Positions 42,556 to 50,253 of a DNA stretch of 64,000 bases are shown here, in pieces. The stretch is from Streptomyces venezuelae ATCC 10712. Its GTDB lineage: Bacteria > Actinomycetota > Actinomycetes > Streptomycetales > Streptomycetaceae. The notes beneath the pieces are model-generated. The model made no database searches, was not told where the DNA came from, and saw nothing but the letters and a program-made list of their open reading frames with translations. The stretch spans positions 3,410,001-3,474,000 of the forward strand of contig NZ_CP029197.1 of NCBI RefSeq assembly GCF_008639165.1. Reading direction: 5' to 3'. The position numbers and the translations under genes are program-made. Position 1 is the stretch's first letter, and each line of letters begins with the position of its first letter.

Positions 42556-43008
42556 GTGAGCGGAGCACGAGGAGCACGAGGAGTACGGATGGCCGGCGAG
42601 CCCATGCAGATCGCCGAGGTCGCCGCACGGACCGAACTGTCCCTGCGCACGATCCGGCAGTACGAGGACAACGGCCTGGTCGTGCCGTCGGCGGCCTCGC
42701 CGGGCGGCTTCCCGCTCTACACCGACGCGGACGTCTCCCGGCTGATGGTGGTCCGCCGCATGAAGCCGCTCGGCTTCACCCTCGACGAGACGCGCGAACT
42801 CCTCACGGCCGTCGACCGGCTGGCCGCCGAGCGCGCGGGCACCGAGACCGAGCTCGAACCGGACGAGCGGGCCACGCTGGTGGCCCGCGTCCAGGGGTAC
42901 GAGCGGGCCGCGGCGGAACGGGTCGCCGAACTGCGCGCCCAGCTCTCCCGCGCGGAGGAATTCGCCGAATCCCTCCGCCACACCCGCCTCACGGCGACCC
43001 CGGCCTGA
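42556..43008 (+). CDS. MerR-family transcriptional regulator
   Basis: 150 residues from GTG 42556 (GGAAGGA eight bases upstream), or 139 from ATG 42589 (GGAG six bases upstream). The winged helix MQIAEVAARTELSLRTIRQYEDNGLVVPSAASPGGFPLYTDADV is followed by a dimerisation coil; there is no Cys-rich effector end, so not a metal sensor. Three 9-bp GGAGCACGA-like repeats lie in the region between the two starts. Divergent from the KimA-like gene, a possible target. Confidence 0.88.
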   Translation: MSGARGARGVRMAGEPMQIAEVAARTELSLRTIRQYEDNGLVVPSAASPGGFPLYTDADVSRLMVVRRMKPLGFTLDETRELLTAVDRLAAERAGTETELEPDERATLVARVQGYERAAAERVAELRAQLSRAEEFAESLRHTRLTATPA

Positions 43009-43024
43009 CCGCCGGCGACCCCGT

Positions 43025-43885
43025 TCAGTCGGCGAGGGCCGCGGTCAGGGTGCGGAAGAAGGCCGCGTAGGCGGCCGGGCTCGGCGAGGTCTCCGGGTTC
43101 CAGGGGGTGAACCGGACGCCGGACAGGGCCGCCCCGTCCGGCACCGTGGCGTGCGCCCGGCTGTCGAAGAGGACCAGGTCGGGGCGGAGCTCGGCGGCAC
43201 GGCCCCAGTCGCCGGTGAGCCAGTTGGCTCCCGGCCCGGGGCCCGGGTCGACGAGCCGGACGCCGAGCTCGGCGAGCCGCGCCAGTTCGGGCCAGGCGAG
43301 CGGCCTGGCCAGGTGCACCTGGTCGGGACCGGCCCCGGAGAGGGCGAGGACCCCGAGCCGGGTCCGCGCGGCGACCTCCCGGAGCGCGTCCTCGGCGGCC
43401 CGGAGGCCGGCCGGGGAACCCCCGGCGGCCGAGGGGGCGGACGGCTCGCCCGGCGTCGCGCCCAGGCTCGTCGCCAGCGCGGCGAAGCGGTCGAGGATCG
43501 CCGGCAGGGTGAGCTCGTTGCCGACGGAGAGCGCGACGAGCGGGACACCGAGCCGCTCGGCGACGGCCTCGTCGAGCGCGTAGGGGCTCTTCCCGTCGTA
43601 GGTCACGTCCACGATCACGTCCGGCCGCAGCTCCCGCAGCCGGTCCTCGACCGGCCCCCGGCCGGGCCCGAGGTACGTCACCCCGGCCGCGCGCAGGCCG
43701 CCCTCCTTCGCCGGGTCGAGGACCGCGCCGTCGTGCCCGGAGCCGTACACCGCGACCGGCGTCACCCCCAGGTCGCAGAGGGCCGCCCCGGCCCGTACGT
43801 ACGCGACGACCCGACGCGGCACGCGGGCCGCCCCCAGCTCCGTACCCCTGTCGTCCGTGAATCCCCATGCCTGCGTCCCGGACAT
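43025..43885 (-). CDS. Siderophore/cobalamin-type binding protein lacking a signal peptide
   Basis: 286 residues with a type III periplasmic-binding fold: VVAYVRAGAALCDLGVTPVAVYGSG near 25-50, RELRPDVIVDVTYDGKSPYALDEAV and ERLGVPLVALSV. Normal FepB/BtuF relatives are lipoproteins. Here the N-terminus (MSGTQAWGFTDDRGTELG) has no hydrophobic stretch or lipobox, with ATG 43885 well supported by GGAGGGAGC. It should stay in the cytosol. No permease genes are adjacent. It may be an intracellular ligand protein or a gene that lost its export signal. Confidence 0.8.
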   Translation of the reverse strand: MSGTQAWGFTDDRGTELGAARVPRRVVAYVRAGAALCDLGVTPVAVYGSGHDGAVLDPAKEGGLRAAGVTYLGPGRGPVEDRLRELRPDVIVDVTYDGKSPYALDEAVAERLGVPLVALSVGNELTLPAILDRFAALATSLGATPGEPSAPSAAGGSPAGLRAAEDALREVAARTRLGVLALSGAGPDQVHLARPLAWPELARLAELGVRLVDPGPGPGANWLTGDWGRAAELRPDLVLFDSRAHATVPDGAALSGVRFTPWNPETSPSPAAYAAFFRTLTAALAD

Positions 43886-44154
43886 ACGGCTGCTCCCTCC
43901 CCGGCCGGAATGTGCCTCTTCCGCCACCTTGGAGGGGTTGCCCGGCCCGCACAAGAGGGCCTGGAGCCACGGCCGGCCACCGGAACGAACCGGTCCGGGA
44001 CCAAGGTCCCGGACCCCCCTGCCGAAAGTCCCCCAGGGTGGTGTTAACTGAACAGGTCGGGAGGAAGCAGTAGGAATCGTCGGTGCCGTCGTGCCCGCGC
44101 GCCACCTGCCGGGGCGCGCCGCGTACGGCCGGCCCTCACGCTCTGGAGTGAGCC

Positions 44155-44397
44155 ATGTCCTTGCCCGGCCAGTTCTCCGACCCCCGTGTCCTCACGCTCT
44201 TCGGCCTGCTCGCCGTGTCGACCGTGGTGTGGCTGTCGCTCGGCCTGCGCGCCCGGACCCGCCGCGAGCGGGCGCACGCCCCGCTGGAGCGGGTGTGGCA
44301 CCCGCAGGAGTCGGTGCCCCTGACACCCGCGGAGGAGCACGCCTTCGGCCAGGTCGTGTCGCGACTCTCCCAGGGCTCGCCGGGCCGACTGCGCTGA
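44155..44397 (+). CDS. Small membrane protein of unknown function
   Basis: 80 residues: a hydrophobic segment near 12-30 (VLTLFGLLAVSTVVWLSLGL), then a basic RARTRRERAHA stretch and a Pro/Glu-containing tail. A GGAG site precedes the ATG. Positive charge after the helix predicts a C-terminus in the cytosol. No family recognised. Confidence 0.7.
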   Translation: MSLPGQFSDPRVLTLFGLLAVSTVVWLSLGLRARTRRERAHAPLERVWHPQESVPLTPAEEHAFGQVVSRLSQGSPGRLR

Positions 44398-44442
44398 GGG
44401 GCGGGCCACCGCCTCGGCCGGGAGCGCTGAGCAGTGGGCGCC

Positions 44443-45033
44443 TCAGGCCCGCCAGGCGCGCGGGTCGCGGCCCGTCGTCGCGAGCAGCCGCGCGAAGGCA
44501 TCGGCGTCGGCGTCCTCGGGCAGGTCGACGACGGCACCGAAGACACCCATCTGCCGGGCCATGGGGGCCATCCGCTCCACCTCGTCGGCGAGCCCGGCGA
44601 CGACCGCCGGGTCGGGTGCGAAGCTCCGCCCGGTGGCACGGGCCAGGTCCCAGGCGTGCACCGTGAGGTCGAGCAGCACCATGGAGCCGACGGTGCGCGC
44701 GGGCAGCCCCATCCCGCCGGTGGTGCCCTCCTCGGCACCCGGCGCCGACCACGCCTCGACCAGCTTCCCGGTCTCGGCCTCGAACCGGTCCCGCCAGTCG
44801 GGGTCGGCGAGCCGGTCGGCCGTGTAGGAGAGGTCGGCGGGCTGCTTGGCGGCGAGGGCCTGGAAGTTCAGGACGACGCCGAAGAGGTGGTTCAGCAGGG
44901 CGCGCACGTCGTACTCGGCGCAGGGCGTGGGCGCGGTGAGGGACGCGTCGGCGGTGCCCCTGACCAGGGGCGTGGCCTGCGCGGCGGCGCTGCGGAGCAT
45001 GTCACCGATGCGGGGCGGGGACTCGTTCGTCAT
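44443..45033 (-). CDS. TIGR03086-type metal-binding (DinB/mycothiol-dependent-like) protein
   Basis: 196 residues with the maleylpyruvate isomerase N-terminal type helical bundle: TPCAEYDVRALLNHLFGVVLNFQAL near 36-60 and LLDLTVHAWDLARATGRSFAPDPAVVAGL near 120-148, with His residues suited to metal binding. These proteins are common in mycothiol producers and often act as thiol-dependent enzymes, mostly uncharacterised. Divergent from an AraC-type gene. Confidence 0.8.
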   Translation of the reverse strand: MTNESPPRIGDMLRSAAAQATPLVRGTADASLTAPTPCAEYDVRALLNHLFGVVLNFQALAAKQPADLSYTADRLADPDWRDRFEAETGKLVEAWSAPGAEEGTTGGMGLPARTVGSMVLLDLTVHAWDLARATGRSFAPDPAVVAGLADEVERMAPMARQMGVFGAVVDLPEDADADAFARLLATTGRDPRAWRA

Positions 45034-45117
45034 GGGAGCGACGCTAGGAGAGCCTGCCCACCCCGGTCTTGAAGAAACACGCCAGGCCACAGATGTGTCC
45101 GCGCCTAGCATCGGAGC

Positions 45118-46068
45118 ATGTCCGACTCCGTTCCCCGCCGGGACACCCGGGGCATCGTCGACCCCGCCGAACTGCTCTCCCGGGTCCGGTTCCGCCGGCA
45201 CGCCCCGGCGGCGGAACTGCGCCCGTATCTGGAGCACTACTGGCTGATCGACTGGGAGCTGCCGGAGCCGTACGCGAGCCATGTCGTCCCGCATCCGTCG
45301 GTGAACGTCGTCTTCCAGCGGTACGGGCCGCTGGGCGCGCCCGCGTCGGCGGCGCACGCGTCCGCCGAGGTCTCGGGGATCGGGCTCGGCCTTGCCACCC
45401 ACAAGCTGACGGAGACGGGCCGGGTCTGCGGGATCCAGTTCCGGCCGGGCGGCTTCCGCCCCTTCGCGCCCGGGTGGCCGGTGTCGACCTGGACGGGCCG
45501 CCGGGTCCCCCTCCCCGAGGTGTTCCCCGACACGGGCGGGGGCGGCGCGGCGGCTACGAGCGGGGGTGGCTCGGCGGCTATGAGCGGGGGCGGCGCGGCG
45601 GTTACGAGCGGGGGCGGCGCGGCGGGCACCTCCGCCGACCTGATGTCCGCCGTCCTGTCCCCGGGGACCGACCACGCGCGCGTGGCGGCGCTGGACGCCT
45701 TCCTGCTGGCCCACGGCCCCGCGCCCGACCCGGCCGCCGACCGGGCCATGGAGCTGGTGGACCTGGTCCGCGGCGACCGTTCGGTCCGCAGGGTGTCCCA
45801 GCTCGCCGCGGCTTCGGGCCTGTCGGCGCGCTCGCTCCAGCGGCTCTTCGCGGCCGAGGTGGGCGTCGGCCCCAAGTGGGTGATCCTGCGCTATCGCATC
45901 CACGAGGCCCTGGAGCGCGCCGAGGCCGCCGGGGCGGCGGGCGCCCCGGACTGGGCGGCGCTGGCGGCCGAGCTGGGCTACAGCGACCAGGCCCATCTCG
46001 TACGGGACTTCACGGCGACGATCGGGGTGCCGCCGACGGCCTACGCCCGGGGGCTGTCACTGCCCTGA
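45118..46068 (+). CDS. AraC-family regulator with Gly-rich repeat linker
   Basis: 316 residues. The N-terminal half (LRPYLEHYWLIDWELPEPYASHVVPHPSVNVVFQRYG) is the DUF6597-type sensor; the C-terminal helix-turn-helix pair has VSQLAAASGLSARSLQRLFAAEVGVGPKW and AAELGYSDQAHLVRDFTATIGVPPTAY. Between them, residues 142-173 are four imperfect 8-residue Gly/Ala/Ser/Thr repeats from 24-bp DNA repeats. Divergent from the TIGR03086-type gene and followed closely by a GNAT gene. Confidence 0.9.
   Translation: MSDSVPRRDTRGIVDPAELLSRVRFRRHAPAAELRPYLEHYWLIDWELPEPYASHVVPHPSVNVVFQRYGPLGAPASAAHASAEVSGIGLGLATHKLTETGRVCGIQFRPGGFRPFAPGWPVSTWTGRRVPLPEVFPDTGGGGAAATSGGGSAAMSGGGAAVTSGGGAAGTSADLMSAVLSPGTDHARVAALDAFLLAHGPAPDPAADRAMELVDLVRGDRSVRRVSQLAAASGLSARSLQRLFAAEVGVGPKWVILRYRIHEALERAEAAGAAGAPDWAALAAELGYSDQAHLVRDFTATIGVPPTAYARGLSLP
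45541..45636 (+). repeat. Four 24-bp coding repeats in the AraC linker
   Basis: Units start at 45541, 45565, 45589 and 45613. They encode GGAAATSG, GGSAAMSG, GGAAVTSG and GGAAGTSA. In-frame slippage could change linker length. Confidence 0.85.
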
Positions 46069-46082
46069 TCTACCGTTCGGAC

Positions 46083-46634
46083 ATGACTGACGACGCCACC
46101 TCGCCCGTGCTCTCCCCCGCGTCCTCGCCCGTGCGGCTGGAAGCCTGGTCCGAGGCCGACGCGGACCTGCTGCGCGCGCTGAACGCGCCGGAGCTGATGG
46201 AGCACCTCGGCGGCCCCGAGACCGAGGAACAGCTCGCCAAGCGGCACCGGAGATATGTGGACCTGAGCGCCGACGACCCGGGCAGGGGGCGGATGTTCCG
46301 GATCGTGCTGCTGCCGGAGGAGGCCGTGGTGGGCAGCATCGGCTTCTGGGAGCACACCGAGGACGACGGCCCGGTGTACGAGACCGGGTGGTCGGTGCTG
46401 CCGGGCTTCCAGGGCCGGGGCGTGGCGACGGCCGCCACGCGCGCGGTGGCCGCGGAGGCCCGGGCGGCGGGCCTTCACCGCTTCCTGCACGCGTACCCGT
46501 CCACGGGGAACGCCGCGTCGAACGCGGTGTGCCGCAAGGCCGGGTTCGCGCTGCTCGGCGAGCGGGACTTCGAGTACCCGCCGGGGCACGCGCTGCGCTG
46601 CAACGACTGGCGGCTCGACCTGACGGCCCCCTGA
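46083..46634 (+). CDS. GNAT family N-acetyltransferase (RimJ-like)
   Basis: 183 residues: EAWSEADADLLRALNAPELMEHLGGPET at the front, GWSVLPGFQGRGVATAATRAVAAEAR near 101-126 with the acetyl-CoA loop Q-G-R-G-V-A, and SNAVCRKAGFALLGERDFEYPPGH near 147-170. Starts 14 bases after the AraC stop, probably co-transcribed. Substrate unknown. Confidence 0.87.
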   Translation: MTDDATSPVLSPASSPVRLEAWSEADADLLRALNAPELMEHLGGPETEEQLAKRHRRYVDLSADDPGRGRMFRIVLLPEEAVVGSIGFWEHTEDDGPVYETGWSVLPGFQGRGVATAATRAVAAEARAAGLHRFLHAYPSTGNAASNAVCRKAGFALLGERDFEYPPGHALRCNDWRLDLTAP

Positions 46635-46653
46635 CGCGGCCCGGCGGGCCGGA

Positions 46654-47103
46654 TCAGGAGGCGTCCTCCGGTGCGGTGAGCGGCCGGGTGAAGTGGAAGG
46701 CGACGATGTCGAAGCGCTCACGCAGATAGAAGCGGTGGGCTCCGGTGCGGTGGGTGCCGGAGTCGAGGTTGAGCTCGTGGCAGCCGGCGGCGCGGGCGTG
46801 GCCCTCCAGGTGGGCGATGAGCGCGTGGCCGACCCCGGTGGAGCGGACGGCGGCGGCGGTCACCAGGTCGTCGACGTAGAGCTTGCGCAGGGAGCTGGTG
46901 TTGTTGATGATCCGCCAGCCGGCCGCGCCGACGCAGCGGCCGTCGTCCCCGTAGGCCGCGCTGAAGCGCAGGCCCTGCGGGTGGCCGGCCTCGTACACCT
47001 CGCGGAAGAGCTCCGGGGTGAGGTGAGGGCGGAGTTCGCGGAGGACGGGCAGGAGGTCGTTCTCCAGCCGGGGGTCGCCGGGATCGAGGTCGGTGATCTT
47101 CAT
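46654..47103 (-). CDS. GNAT family N-acetyltransferase
   Basis: 149 residues: VLRELRPHLTPELFREVYEAGHPQGLRF, then LYVDDLVTAAAVRSTGVGHALIAHLEGHA near 76-104 with the R-x-x-G-x-G loop, and HRTGAHRFYLRERFDIVAFHFTR at the end. A short single-domain GNAT of the PF00583 type. Convergent with the GNAT gene at 46083-46634, 19 bases apart; sequence similarity between them is limited to the fold. Confidence 0.85.
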   Translation of the reverse strand: MKITDLDPGDPRLENDLLPVLRELRPHLTPELFREVYEAGHPQGLRFSAAYGDDGRCVGAAGWRIINNTSSLRKLYVDDLVTAAAVRSTGVGHALIAHLEGHARAAGCHELNLDSGTHRTGAHRFYLRERFDIVAFHFTRPLTAPEDAS

Positions 47104-47164
47104 GCCGGGACCGTACCTCAGGGTTTTATCCGGGTTGACGGGGATGGCACGCGCCGGGATATTT

Positions 47165-47181
47165 ATCTGCGTGACGCAGAT
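47165..47181. promoter_or_regulatory. Operator-like palindrome ATCTGCG-N3-CGCAGAT
   Basis: A perfect 7-bp inverted repeat (spacer TGA) in the AT-rich gap between the divergent GNAT and NmrA-like genes, 55 bases before the latter. HxlR- or TetR-type control is plausible; no such regulator is adjacent. Confidence 0.6.
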
Positions 47182-47236
47182 GATGCGCCACGCAAGGGAA
47201 GGCGGGACCGACCCGCCCACCGAAAGGACACCTCTC

Positions 47237-48094
47237 ATGACCGTTCTCGTCACCGGCAGCCGTGGCCGCGTCGCCTCCACCCTTCTCGGACTCCTCGACG
47301 CCGCGGGCGTCAAGGCCAGGGCCGCCTCCAAGAACCCGGCGGACCTCTCGCCACCGCCCGGGACCGACACCGTGCGCTGCGACCTCACCGACCCGGACAC
47401 CTTCGACACCGCCCTGGCCGGCGTCGAGTCCGTCTTCCTGTACGCCGAGGCGAGCCACGGAGAAGCCTTCGCCGACCGGGCCCGGGCCGCCGGCGTCGAG
47501 CACGTCGTCCTGCTCTCCTCAAGCTCCGTCCTCGCGCCGGACGCCGCCGACCACCCGATCGCCGCCTCCCACCTCGCGGCCGAGCGCGCCCTCTCCGCCG
47601 CCGCGGACGCCGGGCACTTCGAGGCCACCCACCTCCAGCCGGGCGCCTTCGCCACGAACGCCCTGCAGTGGGCCCCCTCGCTCCGGGACGGACGCGGCCC
47701 CGCCCTGCCCCACCCGCACTCCTCCGGCGACCCCATCCATGAGCGCGACGTGGCCGAGGCCGCGTTCGCGGTGCTCACCGAACCCCGGCTGCGCGGCTCC
47801 TCGTATCTGCTGACCGGACCCGAGTCGCTGACCTTCGTCGAGCAGCTGGCGGTCCTCGCCGAGGCGACCGGGCGGCCCGCGCCGCACACCGTCGTGACCC
47901 CCGAGGAGTGGAAGCGGTCGGTCTCCGCCTTCCTGCCCGAGGTGTTCGCCGACGCGCTGCTGTCGCACTGGGCCGCGCACGAGGGCCGTCCCGCCCCGCT
48001 GACCCGCACGGTCGAGGAGCTGACCGGCCACCCGGCCCGCACCTTCGCCACCTGGGCCGCCGACCACGCCGAGGCCTTCCTGCCCCGCCCCTGA
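47237..48094 (+). CDS. NmrA-like NAD(P)-binding oxidoreductase
   Basis: 285 residues, an atypical short-chain dehydrogenase: VLVTGSRGRVASTLLGLLDAAG near 3-24 (G-x-x-G-x-x-A dinucleotide motif), DLTDPDTFDTALAGVESVFLYA, VVLLSSSSV, and a C-terminal substrate lid (TVVTPEEWKRSVSAFLPEVFADALLSHW). Family members sense redox or reduce quinones. The ATG has GAAAGGA upstream. Controlled perhaps through the palindrome at 47165. Confidence 0.87.
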   Translation: MTVLVTGSRGRVASTLLGLLDAAGVKARAASKNPADLSPPPGTDTVRCDLTDPDTFDTALAGVESVFLYAEASHGEAFADRARAAGVEHVVLLSSSSVLAPDAADHPIAASHLAAERALSAAADAGHFEATHLQPGAFATNALQWAPSLRDGRGPALPHPHSSGDPIHERDVAEAAFAVLTEPRLRGSSYLLTGPESLTFVEQLAVLAEATGRPAPHTVVTPEEWKRSVSAFLPEVFADALLSHWAAHEGRPAPLTRTVEELTGHPARTFATWAADHAEAFLPRP

Positions 48095-48096
48095 CC

Positions 48097-48141
48097 CGAC
48101 GGGCCGACGGGCCGACAGGCCGACAGGCCGACAGGCCGGTC
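48097..48141 (+). repeat. 9-bp tandem repeat (CCGACAGGC type)
   Basis: About five head-to-tail copies of CCGACGGGC or CCGACAGGC just after the NmrA-like stop. Replication slippage is the simplest explanation; no role seen. Confidence 0.7.
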
Positions 48142-48257
48142 GGGTGGCCGCCGTCCGGTGGAGCGCGCACCGACCGGCCGTCGGCCGCCCGCGGCACGCT
48201 CGCCGGCGGCGGCGAAATCCCTGGCCGCCCGTCCCGCCCCGATGCGATCCTGTCCCC

Positions 48258-48998
48258 GTGAACGGACCGGAGATCCACATCAGTTTCGCCCCCGGCCTGG
48301 CGCTCTTCGTCTCGGCGGAGCGGCGCACCGGCCGGACGGCCGTGACCACCGACGGCGCCTCCTCGCTGGGCCATGTCGTGGAGTCACTGGGCGTGCCGCT
48401 CACCGAGGCCGGAAGGCTCCTGGTCGACGGGCGGCCCGTCGACGCCTCGCACGTTCCCGCCGCGGGCGAGACGGTCGAGGTGGAAGGCGTCGCCCGCCCC
48501 CAGCCGGTGCGGGCCGGGGCGCCCCTCCGGTTCCTGCTCGACGTGCACCTCGGCACGCTGGCCCGGCGACTGCGCCTGCTCGGGGTGGACGCGGCGTACG
48601 AGAGCGAGGACATCGGCGACCCCGCCCTCGCCGCGCTCTCCGCGCGGGAGCGGCGCGTCATGCTCTCCCGGGACCGCGGGCTGCTGCGCCGCCGCGAACT
48701 GTGGGCGGGCGCCTACATCTACAGCGACCGCCCGGAGGACCAGCTCCGCGACGTCCTCGAGCGCTTCGCGCCGCCGCTCGCACCCTGGACGCGGTGCACC
48801 GCGTGCAACGGCGAGCTGAGCGGCGCCGACAAGGACGCGGTGCGCGAGCGCCTGGAGCGGGGCACGGAGAAGACGTACGACGTGTTCGCGGAGTGCGTGG
48901 AGTGCGGCCGGGTCTACTGGCGGGGCGCGCACCACGCCCGCCTGGAGGCCATCGTCACCGACGCGGTACGGGAGTTCGGCGGCACCACCACCGTCTGA
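48258..48998 (+). CDS. Mut7-C RNase-domain protein with ubiquitin-like N-terminus
   Basis: 246 residues. Residues 1-80 form a MoaD/ubiquitin-like beta-grasp (Mut7-C ubiquitin) domain; 90-246 is the Mut7-C PIN-like RNase domain (RFLLDVHLGTLARRLRLLGVDAAYE, then VMLSRDRGLLRRR) with acidic residues, followed by a zinc ribbon CTAC...CVEC. GTG start after a short spacer. The family is widespread, probably an RNA-cleaving enzyme; its substrate is unknown. Confidence 0.88.
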   Translation: MNGPEIHISFAPGLALFVSAERRTGRTAVTTDGASSLGHVVESLGVPLTEAGRLLVDGRPVDASHVPAAGETVEVEGVARPQPVRAGAPLRFLLDVHLGTLARRLRLLGVDAAYESEDIGDPALAALSARERRVMLSRDRGLLRRRELWAGAYIYSDRPEDQLRDVLERFAPPLAPWTRCTACNGELSGADKDAVRERLERGTEKTYDVFAECVECGRVYWRGAHHARLEAIVTDAVREFGGTTTV

Positions 48999-49065
48999 CA
49001 CCCGGCTGCGGCCCGCCTCCGGCCGGTCCGGCCCCGTTCCGGCCTCGGGCCCGCCGTGGCGCCGG

Positions 49066-49551
49066 TCAGGCCAGGTCGCCGCCGCGCAGGCGCTCGATCT
49101 GGGCGTTGCTGACCTCGACGGTGCGCCGCATATGGGCGGTGAGCAGCGCGATCTCGGCGTCGCTGTACACGTCGAACATCGTGCCCCAGGTGCCGTTGAG
49201 CTTGCGCCACAGGTCGCCGAGCTCCGCGATCCGCTCGGGCACGAGGGCCACCAGGACCCGGCGCCGGTCCTCGGCGTCCCGTTCACGCGTCACGTACCCG
49301 GCCCGTTCGAGGCGGTCGACGAGCCGGGTCGCCGAGCCCGTGGTGAGCCCGGTCAGTTCGGCGACCCGCCCGGTGGTCACCGGCCGCTCCTCGAGGCTGA
49401 GCAGGCTCAGGCACTGCACGTCGGTCGGGTGGAGCCCCAGATGATCGGCGACGGCCTGGTTGAACAGGGCGTAGGCGGCCATGTAGCGGCGGGCCTCCCC
49501 GAACAGCTCGGACATCAGCGCCTCGCGCCGGGCGGATTTCTTCTGCGGCAT
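49066..49551 (-). CDS. MarR-family transcriptional regulator
   Basis: 161 residues from MPQKKSARREAL (ATG 49551; 49575 is an alternative). The winged helix reads LGLHPTDVQCLSLLSLEERPVTTGRVAELTGLTTGSATRLVDRLERAGYVTRERDAEDRRRVLVAL. Downstream of the TetR gene on the same strand, 27 bases away, so the two may be co-expressed. It probably senses a phenolic or drug-like ligand by family habit. Confidence 0.9.
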   Translation of the reverse strand: MPQKKSARREALMSELFGEARRYMAAYALFNQAVADHLGLHPTDVQCLSLLSLEERPVTTGRVAELTGLTTGSATRLVDRLERAGYVTRERDAEDRRRVLVALVPERIAELGDLWRKLNGTWGTMFDVYSDAEIALLTAHMRRTVEVSNAQIERLRGGDLA

Positions 49552-49577
49552 GCAGAGATTGTACGGAGCAGACACCC

Positions 49578-50138
49578 CTACGGGGTCTCGGCGGTGAGGT
49601 AGCGCTGCACCGTCGGGGACAGCCAGGCCACGATCTCCTCGGGCGTCATCTCGACGGCCGGGGGGAACCGCAGGACGTAGCGGCTGAGCGCCATGCCGAG
49701 GATCTGGGACGCGACGAGCGCGGCCCGCTGCGGAGCCTCCGCCGGATCGGGGCAGACGCCCCGGGTGACGGGTCCGAGCTGCGCGGCGAAGATCTCCCGC
49801 ATCCGCTCGGCCCCGGCCTCGTTGGTGACCGCGACCCGCAGCATCCCGGTGAGGACGTCGTCCCGCTCCCAGCGCTCCAGGAAGTGGCCGACCAGGACGG
49901 CACCGATGTGCTGGGCCGGCAGTCCGCCCAGCTCGGGCAGGTCGACCTCGATCTCCGAAGCCGCCGCGAACAGGCCCTCCTTGTTGCCGTAGTAGCGCAT
50001 GACCATCGACGGATCGATCCCCGCGTCACGGGCGATGGCCCGGATGGTGGCGCGTTCGTACCCGTCGGTGGCGAAGCGCTCCCGGGCGGCCTCCAGGATG
50101 GCGGCCCTGGTGGCGTCGGAGCGGCGTGCGGTCGTCAT
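49578..50138 (-). CDS. TetR-family repressor of the divergent monooxygenase
   Basis: 186 residues: helix-turn-helix RAAILEAARERFATDGYERATIRAIARDAGIDPSMVMRYYGNKEGLF near 10-57, then a helical ligand domain. A 12-bp perfect palindrome starts one base after its ATG and lies in the gap to the FAD monooxygenase, the usual layout for a repressor that controls itself and a detoxifying hydroxylase. The ligand is probably an aromatic polyketide-like drug, inferred from the target type. Confidence 0.92.
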   Translation of the reverse strand: MTTARRSDATRAAILEAARERFATDGYERATIRAIARDAGIDPSMVMRYYGNKEGLFAAASEIEVDLPELGGLPAQHIGAVLVGHFLERWERDDVLTGMLRVAVTNEAGAERMREIFAAQLGPVTRGVCPDPAEAPQRAALVASQILGMALSRYVLRFPPAVEMTPEEIVAWLSPTVQRYLTAETP

Positions 50139-50168
50139 GTCAACGACTGTAGGCCAACAGTCGTTGAC
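50139..50168. promoter_or_regulatory. TetR operator with 12-bp arms
   Basis: GTCAACGACTGT (50139-50150), AGGCCA, ACAGTCGTTGAC (50157-50168), perfect. Further GTTG/CAAC half-sites follow, including the palindrome CGTTGGCCAACG at 50218-50229. It touches the TetR ATG, so repression of both divergent genes is expected. Confidence 0.85.
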
Positions 50169-50253
50169 ATTCCATCCGAGCCGCGCCTACAGTTGCCAAC
50201 AAGCGTTGACCAACAACCGTTGGCCAACGACCGTGGGCATCCTGGAGGCAGCC

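Noticed and set aside
44155..44397. Second lasso or lanthipeptide precursor
   Set aside because: The 80-residue protein has a membrane helix and no leader-core pattern, and no modification genes lie nearby.
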